The notes under the pieces: model-generated
Told to the model about the DNA's origin: nothing
Seen by the model: the letters and a program-made list of their open reading frames with translations, nothing else
Database searches by the model: none
Shown here: positions 1 through 7,858 of the stretch, in pieces
Layout of the letters: the number at the start of each line of letters is the position of its first letter
Position numbering within the stretch: the stretch's first letter is position 1
Assembly (NCBI GenBank): GCA_041672385.1
Contig: JBAYZQ010000058.1
Span: forward strand, 1 to 12,054
Source: JBAYZQ01 sp041672385
Lineage (GTDB): Bacteria; Spirochaetota; Spirochaetia; Sphaerochaetales; Sphaerochaetaceae
Direction: 5' to 3'
DNA: 12,054 nt
Position numbers and translations under genes: made by a program

Positions 1-1
1 T

Positions 2-352
2 AATTACCATGCAAGTACAACAGCTGAGAAAGGTTCAATGGGCTATCATCTTGCAGGAAGAGCAAGTGCTGTTATTGGAACCCACTCAAAAGTTTTAACC
101 AATGATGCTCGGATTCTAGAAAGAGGTACAGCCTTTATTACAGACAATGGAAGAACTGGCTCAAATATGAGTGTTGGTGGTTTTGATAGCATAAATGAAA
201 TTAAGAAATTTACAACTCAGATTTTTGTTAGATCAACAAATTGTTTTGACGATCCTCGTCTTCAAGGTGTATTAGTTGAACTTGATGATAAAGGAAAAGC
301 TGTTGGTATAGAAACTATAAATATGTCTGTAGAACTTAAAAACAGTAAGTAG
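2..352 (+). CDS. YmdB/TIGR00282-family metallophosphoesterase, C-terminal part (5' end outside window)
   Basis: This is the last 116 codons of a reading frame that is open from base 2, so the annotated gene begins upstream of the window. The visible part resembles the C-terminal third of the YmdB/DR1281 family (TIGR00282), dinuclear-metal phosphodiesterases reported to act on cyclic nucleotides in Bacillus. The segment NYHASTTAEKGSMGYHLAGR matches the family block that carries a metal-binding His (DFHAE in Bacillus). It is followed by AVIGTHSKVLTND, the place where the family normally has GTHTHV. Here the second His of that pair is Lys (codon 89-91), so one expected metal ligand appears to be absent. 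ITDNGRTGS and LQGVLVELDDKGKA are also family-like. It ends in TAG, 10 bases before the next start, so it is probably cotranscribed with the RseC-like gene. The family call is from remembered consensus. Confidence 0.85.
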   Translation, partial: NYHASTTAEKGSMGYHLAGRASAVIGTHSKVLTNDARILERGTAFITDNGRTGSNMSVGGFDSINEIKKFTTQIFVRSTNCFDDPRLQGVLVELDDKGKAVGIETINMSVELKNSK

Positions 353-362
353 GAAGGATTTT

Positions 363-764
363 ATGGAACAGGATGCTAAAGTAAAAAATATTAAAGAAAA
401 TGGTGAAATAATTTTAGGCTGTGATTCAGATAGTTGTATGAAATGTAAAGCAGAAGCTTTTTGTAATAATAAAGATTCAGATTTTACAGCCTTAAATGAT
501 AAAAATCTAAATATCAAAAAAGGGGATAAAGTTCGATTTACCATTCCAACACTTAGTACTGTTTGGGGTGTTTTTGTTGTGTTCTTTGTTCCTCTAGGTT
601 TATTTTTTGCAGGTTATTATGGTTTAGGAAAAGGCCAGGGGATAGCAAGCTTTTTATTTGGTATTATAGGTTTTCTAATTGGAGGACTTTTAGCTTTTAT
701 TATCTTAAAGAAAAAAAACAAGAAAAATGTTCCAAAAATTCAAAATATTGTTGATAACAAATAA
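363..764 (+). CDS. RseC/MucC-family (SoxR-reducing complex type) membrane protein
   Basis: This 133-aa protein has the layout of the RseC/MucC family (Pfam PF04246). A short N-terminal soluble domain carries a Cys cluster at C20, C25, C28 and C34 (pattern C-x4-C-x2-C-x5-C). A beta-rich stretch ends in KGDKVRFTIPT. Two adjacent transmembrane helices follow at about 64-84 and 89-112, then a Lys-rich cytoplasmic tail. In other bacteria the family is linked to the Rnf-type complex that reduces SoxR and to modulation of RseB/RseA. Its precise biochemical activity is not settled, and a redox or Fe-S role for the cysteines is inference. The ATG follows a clear Shine-Dalgarno (AGGAAGG at about 352-358). 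It sits between the phosphoesterase and the GH3 gene with short gaps, which suggests an operon. No rnf genes are visible in this window. Confidence 0.85.
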   Translation: MEQDAKVKNIKENGEIILGCDSDSCMKCKAEAFCNNKDSDFTALNDKNLNIKKGDKVRFTIPTLSTVWGVFVVFFVPLGLFFAGYYGLGKGQGIASFLFGIIGFLIGGLLAFIILKKKNKKNVPKIQNIVDNK

Positions 765-785
765 TTAAACATAAAGGGGAGAATT

Positions 786-2873
786 ATGGATAGATGGAAA
801 AAGGCTCGGTTTCAAAAAACTCTTCAAAAAGATCATATGCAATTAAAAAAGAAAGTAACTGGTGGATATGATAGATGTGATCTTTCAATTGAACAGATAC
901 TTGGATCCATGACTTTTGAAGAGAAGTTAGATTTTATTTCTGGGGTAAATAATTTTTGTATACGTGGAATTGATCGATTAAAGTTTAATGAAGTCTGGAC
1001 TACAGATGCAACTTGTGGACCAAGAGGGTGGGATGAAGAGGTTACTATATTTCCTGCTCCGATAGCTATGGCTGCGACTTTTAACAGAGATTTAATTGGT
1101 CAGGTAAGTCATGTAATATGTAAAGAAACAAGAGCTGTAGGAGCTTCTATTCTATTGGCTCCCGGAGTTACTATTTCCAGAGTGCCTACTTGTGGAAGAA
1201 ACTTTGAGTATTTTGGAGAAGACCCTTACCTTTCTGGTCAAATGGCTGAATCTTATATTAAAAGTGCAAAGGAAGAAGGAGTAATTACTACTTGTAAACA
1301 TTTTGCCTGTAATAACAGTGATTATGATAGACATAAAAGTGACAGTACTGTTGATGAAAGAACCTTAAATGAAATTTATTTTCCTGCTTTTAAAAAGGCT
1401 GTTGAAAGCGGAACTCTTGGAATAATGACAAGTTATAATCTTGTAAATGGAGTTCATGCTAGTCAAAATGATTATCTAATAAACGAAGTTTTAAGAAAAA
1501 AATGGGGTTATAAAGGATTTATAATAAGTGACTGGGATAGTATCTATTCTACGGTTGATACTGTTAAACACGGAGTAGATTTAGAGATGCCTGCAGCCAA
1601 ATTCTTTGGTCGAGAAAAATTATTAAAGGCTTTAGATGAAAAGAAGATTACTATACAAGAAATAGAAGAAAAAATCCTTAATATACTTAATGTACTAAAA
1701 AAAGCAGGAGTTTTGGACAGAAAGATAAACGATTCAAGTATTGTTCTTCATTCTGAAGAAAATAAAGAAACCTCTTATGATTGTGCTTGTGAGGCAATAA
1801 CTCTATTAAAGAATGAAGATGATTTACTCCCTTTAGACAAAAGCAAAGTTAAGAATATTGTTCTTCTTGGAAAAAATATTGACCAGTGTCCCGCAGGTGG
1901 TGGATCTAGCCAAATAATACCTGTTTTTGATATAAAAACCCTTAAAGATCAAATAGGTGAAGAAAGTGATATAACAATTAGTTATTTTGAAAGTAAATGG
2001 TACAAAAACTCTTCAAATCGTAAAATTGTAAGTGAGGCTGATGCAGTAATTATTCAAACTGGATTTGATTATATTGATGAAAGTGAATGCTATGATAGAG
2101 ACTATGAGTTTTCCAAAGAAGAAAAAATGGGTATTCAAGTAGCAAATAACCTCAATAAAAAGGTCTTGGTTATTGTTAATTCAGGAGGAGCTTTTGATGT
2201 AAGTTGGATCGAAGCTACTCCAGCAGTAATGTTGGCTTATTATTTAGGTGAACAAGGTAGTAGGGCTTTGTTTGATATTATTTTTGGTAAAATAAGTCCA
2301 TCTGGAAAGCTTCCATTTACAATAGCAAAGAAACTTTCTCACTGGTCAAGTATGGAAAATTATTATGATAATTTTAGTAAGTTTAGTCTTACTAGAGTTG
2401 TGATTGGTCAAGGAAATCCTAATTTAAGGAAGCCTAAGAAAATTGAATATAAAGAAGGGCTTTTAGTTGGCTATCGTGATTTTACCACAAGAAATATTGA
2501 ACCAGAATTTTGTTTTGGTCATGGATTAAGTTACAGTTCTTTTAAGTATTCTGATTTGGAAATGAAGAAAAAAGATGGAAAGGTAAGCTTAAACTTTAAA
2601 ATCAAAAATACTGGAAAAATAGAGGCAAAAGAAACTTGTTTTGTTTTTGTTCATCCTATTAAAAGCAAAGTATTCAGACCTTCAGTTGAGTTAAAGGGTT
2701 TTGAAAAAATTGCTTTAAATGTCGGTGAAGAAAAAATTATAAAAATAAAATTAGGTAAGGATGCTTTTTCTTATTATTCTGAACAAATTCATGACTGGAT
2801 TGAAGATGATACAGTGTCAGAAATAATGATAGGTTCAAGTTTAGCTAATGTTTGTCTTAGGGGTATTGTCTAA
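786..2873 (+). CDS. Glycoside hydrolase family 3 (beta-glucosidase type), cytoplasmic
   Basis: This 695-aa protein has the full three-domain GH3 architecture. The TIM-barrel domain (about 35-310) contains GRNFEYFGEDP (R138), the KHF substrate motif (K171-H172) and the nucleophile motif GFIISDWDS, with D249 as catalytic nucleophile. The alpha/beta sandwich (about 330-520) includes AGGGSSQ. YKEGLLVGYRDF and FCFGHGLSYSSF lead into a C-terminal fibronectin-III-like domain (about 595-695). GH3 enzymes hydrolyse beta-linked glucosides, xylosides or N-acetylglucosaminides; the exact sugar cannot be read from sequence. The FnIII-containing layout favours beta-glucosidase or xylosidase over the NagZ type. 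No signal peptide is visible (basic, polar N-terminus MDRWKKAR), so it probably acts on imported oligosaccharides or intracellular glycosides. The ATG follows a strong AAGGGGAGA ribosome-binding site. The frame is intact over 2 kb, a useful control for sequence quality. Confidence 0.92.
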   Translation: MDRWKKARFQKTLQKDHMQLKKKVTGGYDRCDLSIEQILGSMTFEEKLDFISGVNNFCIRGIDRLKFNEVWTTDATCGPRGWDEEVTIFPAPIAMAATFNRDLIGQVSHVICKETRAVGASILLAPGVTISRVPTCGRNFEYFGEDPYLSGQMAESYIKSAKEEGVITTCKHFACNNSDYDRHKSDSTVDERTLNEIYFPAFKKAVESGTLGIMTSYNLVNGVHASQNDYLINEVLRKKWGYKGFIISDWDSIYSTVDTVKHGVDLEMPAAKFFGREKLLKALDEKKITIQEIEEKILNILNVLKKAGVLDRKINDSSIVLHSEENKETSYDCACEAITLLKNEDDLLPLDKSKVKNIVLLGKNIDQCPAGGGSSQIIPVFDIKTLKDQIGEESDITISYFESKWYKNSSNRKIVSEADAVIIQTGFDYIDESECYDRDYEFSKEEKMGIQVANNLNKKVLVIVNSGGAFDVSWIEATPAVMLAYYLGEQGSRALFDIIFGKISPSGKLPFTIAKKLSHWSSMENYYDNFSKFSLTRVVIGQGNPNLRKPKKIEYKEGLLVGYRDFTTRNIEPEFCFGHGLSYSSFKYSDLEMKKKDGKVSLNFKIKNTGKIEAKETCFVFVHPIKSKVFRPSVELKGFEKIALNVGEEKIIKIKLGKDAFSYYSEQIHDWIEDDTVSEIMIGSSLANVCLRGIV

Positions 2874-2910
2874 GGTTGATTTTTTTATTATTTTATTGCA
2901 GTATTCTTTC

Positions 2911-3819
2911 ATGGGCATAGAAAAACCACTTGAAAAAACGGTCTTTGAACCTCTCGATATCAAGCTAATTGCAGAAAAATACAATCCTAAACTTGCTAGA
3001 GTTGTTCCAGGATGGTACTATCGAAGGTTGGAAAGACTTTTACACCTAAAAGAAATGAATAGTTTTTTGACTACTCATTATAATGTTTCTTCCCAAAAAT
3101 TTCTTGATGGAACAGTTGAACATTTACAGCTAAAAACTCGATTTACGGGTTTAGAAAATTTAGAGAAATTAAAGGGAGAAAGCCCTATTCTGGTAGCTAA
3201 CCATCCAATGGGTGGGCCTGAGTCTTTGGCTTTATTCCAAAAAGTTCTTCCTTTGTTTCCTGATATGAAAATTCTGATGCAGTCTTTTTTAAGCCTTTTA
3301 GAGCCGATGCAGAAGGTTTCAGTTTATAATCATAATCTTCTTCGTTCAACTTTAAAGTGTGTCCAAAATGGAGATCCTTTATTGATGTTTCCTGCGGGTA
3401 TTTGTTCACATAGAACTAAAAATAAAACAGTTGCTGATCCTCAATGGAAGGCAACTTTTGTTAAACTTGCTAAAAGATATAATAAGGTTATTGTTCCCAT
3501 TTATATTTCGGGTGAACTCTCAAATAGAATTCACAGATGGTATAGATTCCGTCATTTGTTTCACATTGGTTTTAGTCTTGAAACATTATATTTAGTTGAT
3601 GAAATGTATAAATTAAGAGGAAGTGAGATTGTTTTCAATATTGGTGAGCCAATCTATCCTGATGATATCCCTGAAGATGTTGATTATGATATTTGGGCAG
3701 GCAGAATTAGGCAATATGTTTACAATCTTAGAGATAACCCAAATCTTAAATTTGATTCAAATAAGAAGGATTCTTATCCTCTTCCAGTATTTTCAAAAAA
3801 AACTTATAAAGATATTTAA
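2911..3819 (+). CDS. GlsA/OlsA-like (hemolysin-family) lysophospholipid/lyso-aminolipid acyltransferase
   Basis: This encodes 302 aa from the chosen ATG. It resembles the PlsC-superfamily 'hemolysin' acyltransferases that O-acylate lyso-ornithine or lyso-glycine lipids (OlsA, GlsA), as well as related membrane acyltransferases. Motif I is ANHPMGGPESL, with H98 as the catalytic His; the acidic residue six positions on is E104 instead of the usual Asp. Motif III is the FPAG type (160-163), followed by CSHR. PIYISGELSNRIHRWYRFR and LYLVDEMYKLRG match the conserved C-terminal half of the family. There is no membrane anchor, so it probably binds peripherally to the inner membrane. The frame is open upstream into the GH3 gene (an ATG at 2848), but family N-termini begin close to the 2911 ATG. 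That ATG lacks a good Shine-Dalgarno, so translation may depend on coupling to the GH3 gene. The lipid substrate is unproven, and no olsB/glsB partner is in the window. Confidence 0.85.
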   Translation: MGIEKPLEKTVFEPLDIKLIAEKYNPKLARVVPGWYYRRLERLLHLKEMNSFLTTHYNVSSQKFLDGTVEHLQLKTRFTGLENLEKLKGESPILVANHPMGGPESLALFQKVLPLFPDMKILMQSFLSLLEPMQKVSVYNHNLLRSTLKCVQNGDPLLMFPAGICSHRTKNKTVADPQWKATFVKLAKRYNKVIVPIYISGELSNRIHRWYRFRHLFHIGFSLETLYLVDEMYKLRGSEIVFNIGEPIYPDDIPEDVDYDIWAGRIRQYVYNLRDNPNLKFDSNKKDSYPLPVFSKKTYKDI

Positions 3820-3843
3820 AATTTTAAATAAAGGAGATTTGTT

Positions 3844-4938
3844 TTGAAACATAAAATTTTTGTTGTGTTGTTTTTTATTGCCTTATTACCTTTCTTAATT
3901 TTTGCCAGTTTAGATTTAAGTTATGACTTTAATCCTGGTAGATCTTTGTTTGCGGAACCTAAAGCTGCTCCATATTCATTGAGCACCAGCCTTAAGTATA
4001 TCACAGTTACTGATGGTCAACCAAATGAAATACTTGCATCTAAACGTACTCCTGGTCTAAAAGATGCGGAAATAGTTATGGTGCCTTGGACTGCTGCAAA
4101 TGATAGTAATGTGAATTATTTTAATTTAAAAAGTGGAGTTGATCTTGCTTTTTCACGTTTAACTGTAGGTCCTGTCTCAATTGAACTTAATTTAGGTGCA
4201 GGTCTTAATACAGTTTTTGAAGGCTTTGGTGGTTCTAATTGTGTTGGATTTGATGGATTATATTTTTACGGTCTTAATGCCAGTATTTATGATATTGTAC
4301 AGCTGAAAGCTGGTTATCATCATTTTTCAGGACATTGGGGTGATGAATTAAATGATAAATACTACGACGTAATAAAAACTTATTCTGATTTTGATACAAA
4401 AACCTATCAAACAACTGAGTATACCAGAGATAATTCTATGCTTCTTGGTGTAAGTGTAACTCCTGCCAGTTTCATAAGAGTTTATGGTGAACTTGAAATA
4501 CCAGAAAAGGCTAGTTGGATACATCCAGTCATGCATGTACCTAATGATACTATTCGACCAACCGATGATGCAAGAAATCAAATGGAAGATCTTGGAAATA
4601 AATACGGTATTGAGAACATAATAAAAGCTGATAATTATCATGCCTATAGAATTCAGGCTGGAGTTGAACTTGAAGTACCTATTTACAAAAACTATTCTTA
4701 TTTCTTAAGTTATGATTTTCAAAGTCATCAAGATGGTCAAACAATGCATAATTTAACAGATTATTCTCCTGATAATTCTTGGGAAATCGAAAATACCATA
4801 AGTACAGGAATTTCTATGAAACATTCTGTTAGAGATGTAAAGATTGAATTTACCTATCATGATGGTCGTTTCCCTCTTTTAAATTTGTACTATCAAAGAA
4901 CGAAATACTGGAGCTTAGGTCTCAATATTTCTGGTTAA
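3844..4938 (+). CDS. Outer-membrane protein, DUF1207-like beta-barrel, TTG start
   Basis: This encodes 364 aa with an apparent signal peptide: MKHK, a hydrophobic stretch of about 15 residues, and a likely cleavage after IFA at about residue 21. The start is TTG, chosen because an AAGGAG ribosome-binding site lies 7 bases upstream and no ATG fits the signal peptide. The mature part is a run of alternating polar/hydrophobic strands rich in Tyr, as in outer-membrane barrels. Several landmarks recall DUF1207: SLFAEPKAAPYSLS near the N-terminus (family: LLADPR.P.F..SY), AGYHHFSGHWGDE in the middle (family: YHQSSHLGDE), and YHDGRFPLLNLYYQRTKYWSLGL at the C-terminus, given here by its ends only. 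The assignment is from memory of the family pattern. Its cargo or role is unknown. It is the last gene of the + operon, directly before a strong terminator. The frame is intact. Confidence 0.75.
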   Translation: MKHKIFVVLFFIALLPFLIFASLDLSYDFNPGRSLFAEPKAAPYSLSTSLKYITVTDGQPNEILASKRTPGLKDAEIVMVPWTAANDSNVNYFNLKSGVDLAFSRLTVGPVSIELNLGAGLNTVFEGFGGSNCVGFDGLYFYGLNASIYDIVQLKAGYHHFSGHWGDELNDKYYDVIKTYSDFDTKTYQTTEYTRDNSMLLGVSVTPASFIRVYGELEIPEKASWIHPVMHVPNDTIRPTDDARNQMEDLGNKYGIENIIKADNYHAYRIQAGVELEVPIYKNYSYFLSYDFQSHQDGQTMHNLTDYSPDNSWEIENTISTGISMKHSVRDVKIEFTYHDGRFPLLNLYYQRTKYWSLGLNISG

Positions 4939-4948
4939 TTAAAAAAAT

Positions 4949-4989
4949 AAGACTATATAGATTAACAAAAACATCTATATAGTCTTTTT
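4949..4989. terminator. Strong bidirectional rho-independent terminator
   Basis: A perfect hairpin pairs AGACTATATAGA (4950-4961) with TCTATATAGTCT (4974-4985). It can be extended by one A-T pair at each end and has a loop of about 10 bases. It is followed by a T-run on the + strand and preceded by an A-run at 4941-4947, which becomes a T-run on the - strand. It can therefore end both the + strand envelope operon and the convergent copper operon, whose last gene stops at 5001. Confidence 0.9.
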
Positions 4990-5000
4990 ATAGCAGTGTT

Positions 5001-5198
5001 TTATTTTAAAACTTCAGCTTCATAACCAATTGCTTCTAAAATATCAAATATTTCTAGAAGTTCTATCTTAGTAGCTTCAACTTTAACACTTTTAGCCTTT
5101 AAGTCTATTTCATGCATTATTTTAGCTTTATTTAGCACTTCATTTATACGTTTTACACAATGCTCACAGCTCGTATTATTTATTTTTAATGTTGTCAT
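5001..5198 (-). CDS. copZ: CopZ-like heavy-metal-associated (HMA) copper chaperone
   Basis: This 65-aa protein is a single HMA domain with the babbab-type length and pattern. The metal-binding Cys pair is in NTSCEHC (C11 and C14), and the C-terminus DILEAIGYEAEVLK is typical of CopZ and Atx1. It would bind Cu(I) through the two Cys and pass it to the N-terminal HMA of the copper ATPase encoded upstream in the same operon. The usual Gly-Met before the first Cys is Asn-Thr here, a mild departure. The ribosome-binding site is weak (AAGAAAAG). It is the only intact coding sequence of the three-gene copper operon. Mercury-binding MerP-type function is possible from sequence alone, but the csoR/copA context supports copper. 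Confidence 0.85.
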   Translation of the reverse strand: MTTLKINNTSCEHCVKRINEVLNKAKIMHEIDLKAKSVKVEATKIELLEIFDILEAIGYEAEVLK

Positions 5199-5216
5199 AA
5201 TTCTTTTCTTATTTCA

Positions 5217-5494
5217 TTAATTTTTTAGAGTGATCATTAACTCATCAATAATTTCATCTTCCTTGCCATCTTTTATATCTCTTATAACACAGGTTTTAAT
5301 GTGGTTGGTAAGAAGCTCTTTATTAAAGGCATTTAAAGCTGATTGTATAAGAATATCGGTACAATAAACATCATTTTCAACCATTTTTTTATACCTCTAA
5401 CTTGGCCTTAAATCCTATTAAGCCGGTTCATAAGAGATTTATATTCAGTGCCTTCTCTATGTTTGGTTTTACATATTTCATTATTGTTTTCCAT
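5217..5494 (-). pseudogene. csoR: CsoR-family copper-sensing repressor, broken by a stop and a frameshift
   Basis: From an ATG at 5494 with an excellent AGGAGGGG ribosome-binding site, the frame reads MENNNEICKTKHREGTEYKS and then LMNRLNRI. It hits TAA (5408-5410) exactly where the family has the E or K of RIEGQVRGI, leaving 28 residues. Reading past the stop gives GQVRGI. A run of seven A's (- strand; 5384-5390) then needs an eighth to restore the frame, which continues as MVENDVYCTDILIQSALNAF, then LLTNHIKTC and a helical end, for about 92 aa in total. The Cu(I) ligands Cys-His-Cys (VYC, NHIKTC) are all present, so this was a copper-type CsoR rather than a nickel or formaldehyde type. Two independent lesions argue for a decayed gene, although base-calling error cannot be excluded. 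If the repressor is truly dead, the operon should be derepressed. Confidence 0.85.
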
Positions 5495-5502
5495 AACCCC
5501 TC

Positions 5503-7767
5503 CTAATCTATTTTTTTTGATTTAAGTCTAAGTGCATTAGTTACTACCAAAATTGAGCTTAAAGACATTGCAAAAGAGCCTATCATTGGATTTGATAAGA
5601 AACCACCGAATGCAAATAAAACACCAGCTGCAATTGGGATGCCAATTGAATTGTAAAAGAAGGCCCAAAATAAGTTTTGTTTTATGTTTTTTATAGTAAG
5701 AGAACTTAATCTATAAGTTTTATAGACATCTACTAACTCATTCTTCATTAAAACAACGTCAGCACTTTGAATAGCTATATCAGAGCCATTACCAAAAGCA
5801 AAGCCTACATCGACCTGAACTAACGATGGCGCGTCATTTATCCCATCACCTACCATTATAACAATTTTATTTTCTTTTTGGTATTTTTCAACTATTTTTG
5901 CTTTTTCAGTTGGAAGAACATTTGCTTCTATTTTATCAATACCAACTTGAGAAGCAATATTTTTTGCAGTAAGCTCATTGTCACCAGTAAGCATAGTAAC
6001 CTCTAAACCAGCAACTTTGAGCTTTTGGATTGCCTTTTTGCTTCCTTTTTTATGGTATCTGCAACGTTTATAAGAGCTACTATTTCTTCATCAATACTGT
6101 AATACAAAGTTGTGTTACCGGAGAGAGACGACATTTTAACTTTATCAGAAAATTTACTTACATCTGTTTGGTAAACTTTCATCAACTTTTCATTTCCAAT
6201 ACTTACCATTCTTCCATCATCTAAGAATGCAATTATACCTTTGCCGTTGAAAGTTTTTGATTTCTTAATGCTAAGATCACCGGTAATATTTTTAGAGTTC
6301 ATTTTTTCAACTATAGCCTTACTCAATGGATGGTTAGATGTTTGTTCAATAGAACCAGCGATTCTTAATAGCTGGTTTTCACTGTATTTATCATTAAATA
6401 TTTCAATATTAGTAACCTTGGGTTTTCCTTCAGTTATTGTTCCAGTTTTATCAAATATTACCACCTTAGCTTTATGAATCTGCTCCAAGGCTTTACCTGT
6501 TCTAATTAGGATTCCATTTTTTTTGCACCAATTCCTGTTCCCACCATAATTGCAGTTGGAGTTGCCAGTCCTAAAGCACAGGGGCAGGCTATGACCAAAA
6601 CTAAGGTGAAAATATTTAAAACAAAGCTAATTGGTTGAGCAGTTAAAGCCCAAATAAAGGATGAGACAAAAGCGATAGAAATTACAATTGGAACAAAAAT
6701 TCCTGAAACTTTGTCGGCTATTTTTGAAATTGGGGCTTTCTTTCCTTGAGCATCCTCAACAAATTTAATAATTTTAGAAAGATCTGTGTCTTTACCAATT
6801 TTTGTAACTTTCATATAAAATGTTCCACTTGTATTTACCGAACCTCCAATAACTTCATCGCTTAAATTCTTTTCAACAGGAAGACTTTCTCCGGTAATAA
6901 GACTTTCATCAAGACTGGCATTACCTTTAACTATTACCCCGTCAGTTGGAACATTTGAACCTTGTTTTACTAACAAAATATCATCAAGTTTTACTTGGTC
7001 TATCATTACTTCTTTGAAGGTATTTTTTCAATATTAGATTCAAGAAATGCCTTTTGGGGTGTTAAATCTAAAAGTTCTTTTATTGCAGATTTTATTTTTC
7101 TTTTACTATTTCGTTCTAAGAATTTACCAATTGAGATGAAGGTTAAAACCATGGCTGCTGCATCATAATAAAGGGTATTTACAACAGAAGGATAATCCTT
7201 TATCAAAAGGGTTTGGATTATGCTATAGGTAAAAGACGTTAAAATACTAATTGCTACCAAGCTATCCATATTAGGGCTTAAATGTAGAAGAGATTTAACA
7301 CCATTAATAACATATTTTTTTCCAATAATTATTATTGGAAGGGCCAATAAAAGTTGAATTAAAGCCCAGTTATAAGGATGAGAGGCTTTTGAAAAAAGAT
7401 CAAATATTGGAAGATTAAACATTTGTGACATAGAAACATACATAAGTAGAATTGATAAAACAATAGAATATTTTAAAGCCTTTTTAGTTGATTTTTCTTC
7501 TTCTACTTCTTTGTCAACTTCAAACTTTTTGTTTTCAATGATGAGAGTTTTATTATCAATTTTAGCCGCTCCATAACCAGCTTTTTCAATTTGATCTTCA
7601 ATGGAATCTTAGTTAAGCTTTTTCTCATCATAGCTGATTGTTAATTTGTTTGTTGCAAGATTAACACTACTTTCATCAACACCATCAAGTTTTTTTGTAA
7701 CACGTTCTACAGTCGCACTACAAGCCGCACAACTCATTCCCTCTATTATATATTCTTCGTGAATCAT
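5503..7767 (-). pseudogene. copA: CopA-type P1B copper-exporting ATPase, broken by one stop and three frameshifts
   Basis: Joined across the breaks this is a P1B-1 ATPase of about 755 aa with every signature. In order they are: an N-terminal HMA domain with GMSCAAC; a cluster of membrane helices; the actuator ITGESLP (near 6890); the CPC metal site in ACPCALGLATPT (near 6580); the phosphorylation motif DKTGT (near 6450); the SNHPLSKAI nucleotide-site motif; the hinge GDGINDAP (near 5850); and final helices ending in LRLKSKKID. The family exports Cu(I) across the inner membrane. Lesions: an in-frame TAA at 7609-7611 inside the HMA domain; a missing base at about 7010-7017 (PSK[E]VMIDQ); an A8 tract (- strand, 6517-6524) of the wrong length for GAKNGIL; and A5 instead of A6 at 6035-6039. 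The four longest open pieces are 145, 166, 161 and 163 aa, none a complete pump. The TAG stop overlaps the csoR ribosome-binding region. The start ATG at 7767 has only a weak Shine-Dalgarno. Confidence 0.9.
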
Positions 7768-7780
7768 AATTAATTCCGTT

Positions 7781-7797
7781 ATACCTCCAAGGGGTAT
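7781..7797 (-). promoter_or_regulatory. CsoR-type operator upstream of copA
   Basis: On the - strand the sequence is ATACCCCTTGGAGGTAT, a near-perfect dyad (ATACCCC against the complement ATACCTC). It has the G/C-tract-in-AT-rich layout of known CsoR boxes (TACCC...GGGTA). It lies 13 bases upstream of the copA ATG and overlaps the -10 element, the right place for repression. The box is intact although the adjacent csoR gene is broken. Confidence 0.75.
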
Positions 7798-7822
7798 ATA
7801 ATATATAATTATAAAACCTCAA
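7795..7822 (-). promoter_or_regulatory. Probable sigma70-type promoter of the copper operon
   Basis: On the - strand there is a -35-like TTGAGG (7817-7822), a 16-bp spacer and a -10-like TATATA (7795-7800). The region is very AT-rich, so other hexamer choices exist. The overlap of the -10 with the CsoR-like dyad supports this one. Confidence 0.55.
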
Positions 7823-7858
7823 TAAGTAAAGAGAGAATAAGTAAATCAATTTTTGTTC

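Noticed and set aside
1152..1334. Minus-strand open frame inside the GH3 gene, and similar frames inside the outer-membrane, acyltransferase and copA regions (e.g. 3197-3409, 4348-4641, 6030-6477).
   Set aside because: They are antisense or off-frame shadows of well-supported genes, without ribosome-binding sites or family resemblance.
2848..2910. Upstream ATG at 2848 as start of the acyltransferase.
   Set aside because: It would lie inside the GH3 gene and add 21 hydrophobic residues not typical of the family; the 2911 ATG fits family N-termini better, though its ribosome-binding site is poor.
7004..7017. Programmed ribosomal frameshifting in copA, as in the E. coli gene that makes a chaperone.
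   Set aside because: The known site follows the first metal-binding domain and yields a short chaperone; here the break is beyond the first membrane helices, no classic slippery heptamer with a stimulator is visible, and other breaks exist.
6003..7443. The four consecutive copA pieces could be separate subunits of a split ATPase.
   Set aside because: Breaks fall inside conserved domains, the pieces lack proper start sites, and one-base corrections rejoin them into a normal CopA.
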